From Arcicella sp034931005 (GTDB lineage: Bacteria; Bacteroidota; Bacteroidia; Cytophagales; Spirosomataceae), in the NCBI RefSeq assembly GCF_034931005.1, contig NZ_JAYGIN010000021.1, positions 70,063 to 134,062 on the forward strand: a DNA stretch of 64,000 bases, written 5' to 3'. Positions 53,996-61,741 of this stretch are shown here, piece after piece. Within the stretch, counting starts at the first letter, position 1. The number at the start of each line of letters is the position of its first letter. The position numbers and the translations under genes are program-made. Under the pieces are notes generated by a model. It saw only the letters and a list, made by a program, of their open reading frames with translations. It was not told where the DNA came from and searched no databases.

Positions 53996-56188
53996 ATGTT
54001 ACGATGGAAGACGCTCGTCTGCCTTACGTTTGGACTGTGCCTGTACGGTAGCATTTCATGGGGGCAAGCCTACATTCGAGGTGTGGCAACCTACAATAAA
54101 ATCAATCCTTTGGTCGGGGCAAGTATCACCATTGATGGTACTTACGACGGAGCAACCAGTTTGAAAGATGGTTCTTTCCAGATTGAAACACAGGAACTTG
54201 GAAAGCAAAAATTGGTTTGTCATTTGATAGGTTTTGCCGACGTTACTATTCCAATAGAAATTACAAAAGGGGCAAGCCTAAACGTAGAAGTGATTTTTAC
54301 GATGAAAGCCTCCCGAATTGAAGAAGTTGTGGTAAGAAACCCTGCTTTTACCAGTAGTGACAAAAGCCGAGTAACAACCCTAAAACCTTTAGATATTTTA
54401 ACCACTGCGAGTGATGGAAATATCACTTCGGCTCTCAAAACGCTACCTGGAGCTCAACAAATTGGCGAAAGTGGTGATTTATTCGTCAGGGGTGGAACAG
54501 GTAGCGAAACCAAAACGGTCATTGATGGTTTGGTGGTTAATAATTTCAATTACAGTTCGCCGTCGGGTGTAGCGTCACGAAGTCGGTTTCCACCTGGGTT
54601 ATTCAAAGGCTCGTTTTTTAGTAGTGGCGGATATTCAGCATTGTACGGACAAGCACTTTCTTCAACCTTAATTTTGGATTCTGAAGATATTCCAATAAAA
54701 AGCAGTGCAGACCTCACGATAACCCCTTTTTGGCTCGGTGCAGGCGTAAATAAAGTCAATAGAAATGGTAAAAATTCTTGGGGAGGAAGCGTAAATTATA
54801 CAAATCTCGCTCCGATATTTTCACTCATGAAACCCGCCATGCAGTTTGACAAAGTGCCAGAATATTTAGATGCAACATTTTTTGCAAGACAGAAAATTGG
54901 CACGAGTGGAATGCTAAAATTCTATGGAAGTATTGGTTCAAATAGTGTAGGCGTAACCCAGAATGATGCTGATTATGAGGGTGTTAAGGACGAAATTAGT
55001 ATAAAAAGCAAAAATGTTTATACCAATTTGACCTATAAACAGCATTTGAAAAATGGTTGGAAAATGTACGCAGGTTTCTCTTGGAGTGGAAATTACGACA
55101 ATAATGCCATTCGTGCATACAGAACAGATTCTTCAATTACAGTCTTTGATTCTGTCGGGAAATTTAATTCAAGCTATTTACAAGCCAAATGGGTTTTGAC
55201 CAAACAGATTTTTAATCGCTCAAAATTGCATTTTGGGACTGAATTCCAGAATAATGATGAAAAAATCATTTCGGTAAAAAAACAGATTGAAAAGGCTCAA
55301 ACGGATAATTTAACGGCTCTTTTTGTAGAAACTGATACGTATTTATCCGATAATTTGACGGCACGGATTGGGCTAAGATACGAATACAGTTCGCTGATGG
55401 ATAAAGCAAATATTGCTCCCAGAGCATCGTTAGGCTATACTTTTATGAATGCAAGTGTGCTGACGGCTTCGTATGGAGAATTTTATCAGAAACCAGACAA
55501 TAATTTACTTTGGCAAAAGCAAAATTTAGAATTTACCAATGCAAGCCACTATATTTTGACGTATCAAAAATCTGATAGTTATCATTCGTTCCGAACAGAA
55601 TTATTTTACAAAGACTATAAACGTTTAGTCAAAACCGTTCCAGATTTTAATAACAACGGCAGAGGATACGCTCAGGGAATAGAATTGTTTTGGAGAGATA
55701 AAAAGACCTTTAAAGGATTCGATTATTGGCTTACTTATTCATATTTAGACACCCAGAGAGAGTTTTTGAATTATGCCAAATTAGCTCAACCAACTTTTGC
55801 GGCAAATCATACGGCATCGGCAGTGGTAAAGAAGTTTTTTTCTGGCTTGGCAACCAATATCGGTTTAACTTATACGTATGCCAGCGGAAGACCATATTAT
55901 AATCCAAACCGTCCGAAAGAAGAGTTTTTAAGCGACAAAACAATAGATTTTCACAACTTAGGATTGAGCGTAGCGTATTTGCCAAAAATCAAAAAAACAT
56001 TTTCAGTTTTAGTCCTCACGGTGAGTAATATTTTAGGAAATCAGCAAGTATATGGATATAGTTATTCAAAAAGCGATTCCTCTCAACGAACGGCAATTAC
56101 CCCAGTAAATAACCCATTTGTTTTCCTCGGTTTGTTCATCAATTTTGGCATCGACAGAAGCAATGAAATTATCAACGGAAGACTTTAA
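53996..56188 (+). CDS. TonB-dependent receptor in the RiPP region
   Basis: 730 residues, signal peptide (MLRWKTLVCLTFGLCLYGSI ... WGQ). Carboxypeptidase-D-like domain (IRGVATYNKINPLVGASITI), plug (TSALKTLPGAQQIGESGDLF, VRGGTGSETKTVIDGLVVN) and a beta-barrel. It ends FVFLGLFINFGIDRSNEIIN. The DUF2141 gene begins 19 bp downstream and the next gene overlaps that one, so the three form an operon leading into the peptide genes. In this setting it may take up or export a peptide product, which is inference. Confidence 0.85.
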   Translation: MLRWKTLVCLTFGLCLYGSISWGQAYIRGVATYNKINPLVGASITIDGTYDGATSLKDGSFQIETQELGKQKLVCHLIGFADVTIPIEITKGASLNVEVIFTMKASRIEEVVVRNPAFTSSDKSRVTTLKPLDILTTASDGNITSALKTLPGAQQIGESGDLFVRGGTGSETKTVIDGLVVNNFNYSSPSGVASRSRFPPGLFKGSFFSSGGYSALYGQALSSTLILDSEDIPIKSSADLTITPFWLGAGVNKVNRNGKNSWGGSVNYTNLAPIFSLMKPAMQFDKVPEYLDATFFARQKIGTSGMLKFYGSIGSNSVGVTQNDADYEGVKDEISIKSKNVYTNLTYKQHLKNGWKMYAGFSWSGNYDNNAIRAYRTDSSITVFDSVGKFNSSYLQAKWVLTKQIFNRSKLHFGTEFQNNDEKIISVKKQIEKAQTDNLTALFVETDTYLSDNLTARIGLRYEYSSLMDKANIAPRASLGYTFMNASVLTASYGEFYQKPDNNLLWQKQNLEFTNASHYILTYQKSDSYHSFRTELFYKDYKRLVKTVPDFNNNGRGYAQGIELFWRDKKTFKGFDYWLTYSYLDTQREFLNYAKLAQPTFAANHTASAVVKKFFSGLATNIGLTYTYASGRPYYNPNRPKEEFLSDKTIDFHNLGLSVAYLPKIKKTFSVLVLTVSNILGNQQVYGYSYSKSDSSQRTAITPVNNPFVFLGLFINFGIDRSNEIINGRL

Positions 56189-56207
56189 ACATAAAAATAT
56201 TCAAATC

Positions 56208-56633
56208 ATGAAAATGAACTTTTTACTTACGCTATCATTAATTTTGGGTGCTTTTACCGCCAGTTATTCACAAAATATCAAAGTTAAAATTCAGAGTGGC
56301 AAAAAACATCAGGGAACGCTTCATGTGGCTCTTTGCAACAATCCAGACGATTTTATGACTGAAACCTACAAACAAGTGTCGGTTAAAGTACCATCAACGG
56401 GAGAAGCAACTATTGATTTTTCAAAAATTCCGCACGGCAAATATGCCATCAGAGTTTATGTGGATACTGATAATAGTGGAGACTTAACTACCAACCTGAT
56501 TGGAATTCCAGAAGAGCCTTTCGGATTCTCTAATAACCCAAGAATCAAATTAGGACCTCCCACTTTTGAAGCTGCCAGTTTCGACTTCAAAAGTGACATC
56601 AATCTAACTATCAACTTATTATCTGTGAAATAA
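56208..56633 (+). CDS. DUF2141 family secreted protein
   Basis: Start at ATG 56208 (MKMNFLLTLSLILGAFTASY), 141 residues; the longer upstream frame overlaps the receptor gene and lacks a signal peptide. Conserved family features: GTLHVALCNNPDDF, IDFSKIPHGKYAIRVYVDTD, GDLTTNLIGIPEEPFGFSNN. It is a small beta-sandwich probably in the periplasm. The genes for a receptor, this protein and the next one form a series seen repeatedly in Bacteroidota; function unknown. Confidence 0.85.
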   Translation: MKMNFLLTLSLILGAFTASYSQNIKVKIQSGKKHQGTLHVALCNNPDDFMTETYKQVSVKVPSTGEATIDFSKIPHGKYAIRVYVDTDNSGDLTTNLIGIPEEPFGFSNNPRIKLGPPTFEAASFDFKSDINLTINLLSVK

Positions 56634-57316
56634 TGAAAAAGTTAATCGTCTTCTTCCTCATCCTATTTTTGGGGTGTTTCCAAACAAATGCTCAAGTAAA
56701 AGAACGCTACTTGAATGAAATGCAAAAAAATGTATCAGTGTTGGATACAACGAGTAAAAAAGCCGATTATGAGAAGTTGATGCACAATTTTGAAAGAATT
56801 GCCAAAGTCGAAAAGTCGGAATGGTTACCTAATTATTACATCGCTTTTTGTGCAACGCTACTGGCAGGACGTGAAAAAGATAATAATCTTTCTGAAGAAT
56901 TGACCGATAAAGCCGAAGCACATTTAGCCATTGCCGACTCGTTGAGTCCTAATAACTCAGAAATATTTGTGATGAAAGCTCAAATTGCTTTTACAGAAAT
57001 TAAGGTAGATGTCATGGAGAGAGGCATGAAAAACACCATGCAAGCAAGCAGATATTTATCGCAAGCCTTGCAGTTGGATAATCAAAATCCACGTGCCTAC
57101 ATCATGTTGGGAATGGGCAAATTTTCGATGCCAGAACAAGTAGGTGGAAATAAAAAAGCCGCTTGCGAGCTTTTCAATCAGGCAGAAATGCTCCTAAACA
57201 AAGCTCCCAAAGCAGGAATCGTACCACATTGGGGAGCTGAAGAGCTAAAATCAATGCTAACAAGATGCGAAAAAATTACTGCCAAATCTGCCAATACAAA
57301 CTCCGCAGGGAAATAA
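56633..57316 (+). CDS. Periplasmic helical-repeat (TPR-like) protein
   Basis: 227 residues; signal peptide MKKLIVFFLILFLGCFQTNA. Helical repeats: WLPNYYIAFCATLLAGR, KAEAHLAIADSLSPNNSEIF, ASRYLSQALQLDNQNPRAYI, CELFNQAEMLLNKAPKAG. Its start codon shares one base with the stop of the preceding gene (TAATG at 56631-56635), so the two are coupled. It is the last member of the receptor module, 70 bp before the first small peptide gene. Confidence 0.8.
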   Translation: MKKLIVFFLILFLGCFQTNAQVKERYLNEMQKNVSVLDTTSKKADYEKLMHNFERIAKVEKSEWLPNYYIAFCATLLAGREKDNNLSEELTDKAEAHLAIADSLSPNNSEIFVMKAQIAFTEIKVDVMERGMKNTMQASRYLSQALQLDNQNPRAYIMLGMGKFSMPEQVGGNKKAACELFNQAEMLLNKAPKAGIVPHWGAEELKSMLTRCEKITAKSANTNSAGK

Positions 57317-57386
57317 CAGACGCAATCGTCTATCTCTAAAACAGTTTCTAAAATACAATACCTCAAATCTTAAAACGTAACAAATT

Positions 57387-57560
57387 ATGAATTTCAACAA
57401 ATTTTTCTCGACCAAAGACAAAGAACAAGCATTGAATGAAGGCCTAATGATGCTTGAAGCCGAAGACCGTCTCGAAATGATTTATCTATCAACTGAGTTT
57501 ACCGATAGTTTATTATTTGATAATGATAATCTTGACACCGACGACGATTCAATATTCTAA
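57387..57560 (+). CDS. Small acidic peptide, candidate RiPP precursor (57 residues)
   Basis: Starts MNFNKFFSTKDKEQALNEGL and contains MMLEAEDRLEMIYLSTEF; the C-terminus is very acidic (DNDNLDTDDDSIF). The segment E-A-E-D-R-L-E-M-I is shared with the peptides at 57586 and in the array at 62796-64000 (EAEERLETI, EMEERLETI), so it is probably the common leader element. It has no Cys; acidic side chains and Ser/Thr could be used by the ATP-grasp ligase. Confidence 0.65.
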   Translation: MNFNKFFSTKDKEQALNEGLMMLEAEDRLEMIYLSTEFTDSLLFDNDNLDTDDDSIF

Positions 57561-57585
57561 TTTCCTAACGCAATTCAATTTTAAG

Positions 57586-57777
57586 ATGAAAAATATTCCT
57601 TTAATCCCCGAAAATACCCCTGAAGCACTCTATTGTGTAGAAATGGAAGAAAGATTGGAAACGATAAACCTGCCGATTGGTGAAATTATTGAAAATTGTT
57701 GTACCAAAATTATTGAGCCATGTCTATGTATTTGTGATTGCAGTGATAATAATCCAACTGACGATTTATTACCTTAA
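57586..57777 (+). CDS. Cys-rich small peptide, candidate RiPP precursor (63 residues)
   Basis: Start at ATG 57586 (MKNIPLIPENTPEALYCVEM), 25 bp after the stop of the previous peptide. Leader-like EMEERLETINLPIGEIIE, then a Cys-rich core with ENCC and EPCLCICDCSDNN. The CC pair lies at the same distance after the leader motif as in the array peptides (ESCC). Directly followed by the M50 protease gene. Confidence 0.7.
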   Translation: MKNIPLIPENTPEALYCVEMEERLETINLPIGEIIENCCTKIIEPCLCICDCSDNNPTDDLLP

Positions 57778-57890
57778 AATCGGTCACAACCATAAATTCA
57801 AGTAAATAGGATTTCCCAAAATTGATAAAGATAAATAATTGTCAGATTGAATTTTAGAAGCCTGTTTACGCTGATTAATCCTCTTAAACT

Positions 57891-59105
57891 ATGACAATCA
57901 CAGAAGATTGCGACTTGATACAATCCGTTGAAATTGTACACGTCGAAAAGAATAAATTTGCACTTCACGGAAATGACAAAATATTTTTTGTGGGAGAGAT
58001 GCTTTATGACATCTTCCGACTCCGAAAAGAAGGCTATGAAATGGAGGAAATTCACGAATTCCTAAAACAAAAAAATAGTGTTTTTCCTACAATAGAGAAG
58101 ATTGAGCAGGTTATCGACCAAAATCTTGATAAAATATTTAAACAACCTGCTCGCAAAGATTTTGATTCTAAGAGCAAATACATTTACGGTCAGATTCGCT
58201 TAATTCCTGAATCTATTTTAGGGAAAATATCAAATAGTTTGAAGTTCCTTTTCAACCGATATGTATTCACCATCATGGTATTATTGGGCAGTACGTGGAC
58301 ATTCTTATTGGTAAAAAGTATTTATTTACGTGGTCTATTTGACAGTCGAATTTCACTAAAAGACGGAGTCTTTTTATTCATTATCAGTTACGTTTTTCTA
58401 TTTGTGGTGAGTATGCTTCACGAATTTGGACATTCCTCTGCCGCAGCACGTTTTGGAATTACGGCTAAAGAAATTGGGTTCGGCTTTTATTTGATTTTCC
58501 CAGTGCTTTATACAGATGTTACGAAGGTTTGGTTGCTTAATCGCTACAAACGTATAGTGGTAAACGTTGGAGGGATTTATTTCCAATTACTCATCAATGT
58601 TGCTTTGTATTTTATCTTTAAAAACTTTAGTGCATATCAAAATATCGTATCTGCTTTATTTTTGACCAATACCACTTTAGCCTTGTACTCGCTCAACCCG
58701 ATTATGCGAAATGACGGATATTGGATTTATAGTGATTTCTTTGATATTCCTAATTTATCAAGAACCGCATTTGATTATCCAGTCAGAGCATATCAATATT
58801 TTAAAGGAAAACAGCCGTCTTTTCATACAGAAGGAATTGTGACTTGGGGACAAAAATCGGCACTGTTTATTTATGCTTTCGTGATGTATTCATTGTTGAT
58901 GTTGCTGCCAGTAGGTTTTGCCAATGTGAGTTTTTACAACTTCAAAGAAGTAGCAAAGTTTATACAACAATATCCTCAATTACACGGAATTACACTGGCA
59001 GAAGAATCTTTTCATATCATCAAATTGGTATTCTTTTACACATTGACGGGCTATTTTACCATCAGAATGTTTAAGGGAATGTTTAGAAAATTTAAGGCTG
59101 CTTAA
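57891..59105 (+). CDS. M50 (site-2-protease-like) metallopeptidase with PqqD-like N-terminal domain
   Basis: 404 residues. The N-terminal ~85 residues (IVHVEKNKFALHGNDKIFFV, GEMLYDIFRLRKEGYEMEEI, IEKIEQVIDQNLDKIF) have the winged-helix pattern of PqqD-like RiPP recognition elements. The protease part has HEFGH at 177-181 in a membrane helix and a second-site motif LNPIMRNDGYW (Asp275), completing the zinc site of S2P-type proteases. Several further membrane helices follow. It likely binds the precursor leader through the front domain and cuts within or near the membrane. The genes for two candidate precursors lie directly upstream. Confidence 0.8.
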   Translation: MTITEDCDLIQSVEIVHVEKNKFALHGNDKIFFVGEMLYDIFRLRKEGYEMEEIHEFLKQKNSVFPTIEKIEQVIDQNLDKIFKQPARKDFDSKSKYIYGQIRLIPESILGKISNSLKFLFNRYVFTIMVLLGSTWTFLLVKSIYLRGLFDSRISLKDGVFLFIISYVFLFVVSMLHEFGHSSAAARFGITAKEIGFGFYLIFPVLYTDVTKVWLLNRYKRIVVNVGGIYFQLLINVALYFIFKNFSAYQNIVSALFLTNTTLALYSLNPIMRNDGYWIYSDFFDIPNLSRTAFDYPVRAYQYFKGKQPSFHTEGIVTWGQKSALFIYAFVMYSLLMLLPVGFANVSFYNFKEVAKFIQQYPQLHGITLAEESFHIIKLVFFYTLTGYFTIRMFKGMFRKFKAA

Positions 59106-59177
59106 CAAATAAATATTTAGTGATTAGAAAATAAGCTGGATTATTTCAAACTAAATACCCTAAATAAAATAAAGACA

Positions 59178-60323
59178 ATGGTAACTACTTTAGCACAATA
59201 TTTATCTTTAGCTGATGAGGTCAAACAGAATATTGACCGAGAAGTCGCTCAAATTCAGGCAGATAACGGAAAATTAAGAGAATTTTTAGCCAGTTCTTCA
59301 AACCGACAAAAATTTCTTCCTCATGTTGAGATAGATGATATGACATTTTTTAAAGATGTTTTATTTAACCGATATTTTGGAAAAGCCGTAGAATCTCAAA
59401 CAGATTTTGATTTGATGGAAAGTCTTATCGAAATAGAAGGAGATACCAGTTTTTTGAACGATTTAGGTAAAAAACCATTCTTATTTACCACTTTTCATTT
59501 TGGACCAATCGGAGCGATTAGCCAATGGTTATTACGAAAAGGCTTTGACCTTACCATGCTGACAATCAGCGAAGGAGTGTCTAAAGAAATGTTACATAAT
59601 GAAGCACCCAGTAATTTTGATGTTATTCATGCAGATTCTCCCGATGTGATGCTCAAGATGATGTATCAATTAAAAGAAGGTAAGAGTTTGAAAGTAACCG
59701 TAGATGGAATGTGGGGCGTAACGAAGGATGAATCTCGCAAATCATTTGCTCGAATTAAGTTTTTAGAGAACACATTTTTATGTAAAAAGGGAATTCCATC
59801 ACTTTCTTACGCTTCAGGTGTGCCGATAATTCCAGTAATTGCTCGACGTGACCCACTCGGAAAAATCATACTTCGTTTTGGTACACCCATTCAGCCATCA
59901 AGAAGTATTCCGAAGGAGAAATTTATCACCGATACTCTTCAAGAATGCTATGATTTTTTTGCGGATATTCTTCGTAAACAACCGTCACAATGGGATTTTT
60001 GGTTTATTATGGATCAACTTTTTGAACAACCAACATTGGAAATACACTTGGATAAAGCCACAATTTTCAAACAGTTTTTAACATTGTTCAAAACAGGAAA
60101 ATATCGCTTCAATAATGAAAAATATGAAGTGTGTAGTTTGAATGAACAAAAAGCCTTTTTGTTTGACCGCAAAACGCTCGGATGTTTTGGAGTATCCAGA
60201 AACCTGTCTCGATATTTAAAGGCTTTGCCAAGAGAAGGACGGCAGCGAAAAATCGTTAAAAACCATTTGAAGCAAGGGTTATTAGATGACCTTCTCAATC
60301 GAGGGGTTTTAGTCAAAGTTTAA
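59178..60323 (+). CDS. Acyltransferase-like (LPLAT/HtrB-type) protein with C-terminal recognition-like domain
   Basis: 381 residues. KPFLFTTFHFGPIGAISQWL and LKVTVDGMWG resemble the HxxxxE/GNW and DG motifs of LpxL/HtrB acyltransferases, though the usual Asp/Glu after His is Gly-Pro. Residues from ~298 to the end (KYRFNNEKYEVCSLNEQKAF, VSRNLSRYLKALPREG, DDLLNRGVLVKV) look like a separate winged-helix, PqqD-like domain ending in the typical L-x-x-L-x-x-R-G-V-L. It may acylate a peptide or otherwise handle it. The stop codon lies inside a family-5-like terminal sequence (AAAGTTTAAACAGCTTCT). Confidence 0.6.
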   Translation: MVTTLAQYLSLADEVKQNIDREVAQIQADNGKLREFLASSSNRQKFLPHVEIDDMTFFKDVLFNRYFGKAVESQTDFDLMESLIEIEGDTSFLNDLGKKPFLFTTFHFGPIGAISQWLLRKGFDLTMLTISEGVSKEMLHNEAPSNFDVIHADSPDVMLKMMYQLKEGKSLKVTVDGMWGVTKDESRKSFARIKFLENTFLCKKGIPSLSYASGVPIIPVIARRDPLGKIILRFGTPIQPSRSIPKEKFITDTLQECYDFFADILRKQPSQWDFWFIMDQLFEQPTLEIHLDKATIFKQFLTLFKTGKYRFNNEKYEVCSLNEQKAFLFDRKTLGCFGVSRNLSRYLKALPREGRQRKIVKNHLKQGLLDDLLNRGVLVKV

Positions 60324-60353
60324 ACAGCTTCTTTAATAAAAACGCACAAAAGC

Positions 60354-61322
60354 ATGATTTTAGTCCTAAGCCATGATGCCTACGAGCAAGGTACAGACCC
60401 CGTAATTAGTTGGTTATTACATCATAAAGCCAATTTTTTGAAACTTTCAATTGGGGATTTGCTCGGAGCTAAAATACCATATACGGTTGATATTGATAAT
60501 CAGGACATTATGGTAAATGGAGTCAGTTTTAAAGACAAAATCAGCGTAATTTGGCATAGGCGTTTTATGGGTGAAATGAGTAATTTCTTGAATTTTGAGA
60601 GCGTTCACGCAGCCAATTTAAGAGGTGAAGTCAGGAAAGAAGTAGATGTTTTTATGGAATATTTAAGCACCCTTTTGAAGAATAAAAAATGGCTTACTTC
60701 CTTCCAAAAAATTCACATCAACAAAATTGAAGCATTAAATATTGCCCAAGATTGTGGCCTGATAATCCCCAAGTCTTGCATTGTAAATAACAGAGAAGAT
60801 GCCTTGAGATTTTGGAATCAGCATCCCGAAGGAGTTATTACCAAAACCATTTCGGGCAGTAGAGGGCATTATCTTCATGAAGATGATACTTATGTGATGC
60901 TCACGACAGACATGACCAAAGACCGAATGGAGGATTTGCCTGCGTATTTTTTGCCAACGCTTTTTCAAGCAAAAGTAAAAGCGGACTTTGAAATAAGGGT
61001 TTTTTATCTGGATAAACAGTTTTTCCCAACGGCAATACTTACGCCAAAATCTGCCCGAAGTGTGGACAGAAAAATGGATAATAATACGGCTTCAACGCAT
61101 TTTGTACCGTATCAATTGCCCGCTGAAATCATGGAAAAGTTAAATGTTTTTATGGAAAAAATTGGGTTGAATACAGGAAGTATCGACCTGATGAAATGCC
61201 AAGATGGAAGCTTAGTTTTTTTAGAAGTAAATCCCGTTGGGCAGTATTCAGCAGAGTCGGAAAGGTGCAATTATAAAATTGAAAAATCTATTGCTGAATG
61301 GCTTATTAAACAAGATAATTAA
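60354..61322 (+). CDS. ATP-grasp peptide maturase, grasp-with-spasm (GwsG) type
   Basis: 322 residues. Family features: the N-terminal ILVLSHDAYEQGTDPVISWL, VIWHRRFMGEM, INKIEALNIAQDCGL with IPKSCIVNN, the lysine of EGVITKTISG, LPTLFQAKVKADFEIRVFYL, the Mg/ATP motif GLNTGSIDLM and FLEVNPVGQYSAESERCNY. This is the layout of the ATP-grasp ligases of grasp-with-spasm systems, which are related to microviridin and other graspetide ligases that join Asp/Glu to Ser/Thr/Lys side chains. It is the best functional assignment in the region. The start ATG lies 23 bp after a family-5 repeat end. Confidence 0.88.
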   Translation: MILVLSHDAYEQGTDPVISWLLHHKANFLKLSIGDLLGAKIPYTVDIDNQDIMVNGVSFKDKISVIWHRRFMGEMSNFLNFESVHAANLRGEVRKEVDVFMEYLSTLLKNKKWLTSFQKIHINKIEALNIAQDCGLIIPKSCIVNNREDALRFWNQHPEGVITKTISGSRGHYLHEDDTYVMLTTDMTKDRMEDLPAYFLPTLFQAKVKADFEIRVFYLDKQFFPTAILTPKSARSVDRKMDNNTASTHFVPYQLPAEIMEKLNVFMEKIGLNTGSIDLMKCQDGSLVFLEVNPVGQYSAESERCNYKIEKSIAEWLIKQDN

Positions 61323-61538
61323 ATGAATATCAAGGGAATAGAAACAATATTTGACGAAACATTACTCGCTCAATTACCACCAACGTATCGTTATTTAGTC
61401 AGGATTGAGTCCAGCACTTTCAAAGAGCATTTTACGGGGTATCGTTTCAGTAAAAGTGAAAAACATTTTTCCAAAAAATTCATCAATGCCAACGCCTACA
61501 AACCTTTGTCAGAAATCGTTTATCAAGATATTAAGTAG
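61323..61538 (+). CDS. Unknown 71-residue protein
   Basis: Begins directly at the stop of the ATP-grasp gene (TAA then ATG). Sequence MNIKGIETIFDETLLAQLPP, with TYRYLVRIESSTFKEHFTGY and two blocks rich in Lys, Phe and Ser (SKSEKHFSKKFINANAYK). No signal peptide, Cys or recognised domain; it lacks the E-x-E-x-R-L-E motif. Tight coupling suggests a small partner of the ligase or a further substrate. Confidence 0.6.
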   Translation: MNIKGIETIFDETLLAQLPPTYRYLVRIESSTFKEHFTGYRFSKSEKHFSKKFINANAYKPLSEIVYQDIK

Positions 61539-61626
61539 GTGTTGGGATTTAGGGCTTAGGATTTAGTGTTGCAGCTCGCTATTCTATCCCTTAAGAGGTG
61601 TACAATTTTATAATCACGAATTACTT

Positions 61627-61733
61627 AGAAGCTGTTTAGGTTAATTTTTTGAACGTGAAAATGATAAGTTTTTGAATGATTTGTAGCCTAAAAATTACTT
61701 TTTAACTCGAATAAATTAACCTAAACAGCTTCT
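61627..61733. repeat. MITE-like repeat, family 1, short form (copy 3, inverted)
   Basis: 107 bp with the same 21-bp terminal repeats as the copies at 1778 and 10005. On the opposite strand it matches them except that ~55 bp of the centre (the ATAAAATTGAAACG ... TTCACT segment) is missing. It ends 8 bp before the start codon of the next gene. Confidence 0.85.
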
Positions 61734-61741
61734 TAAATCAG

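Noticed and set aside
1773..61735. Insertion sequences with transposase
   Set aside because: All repeat elements found are below 320 bp and lack a transposase frame; I found no intact or clearly broken transposase gene.
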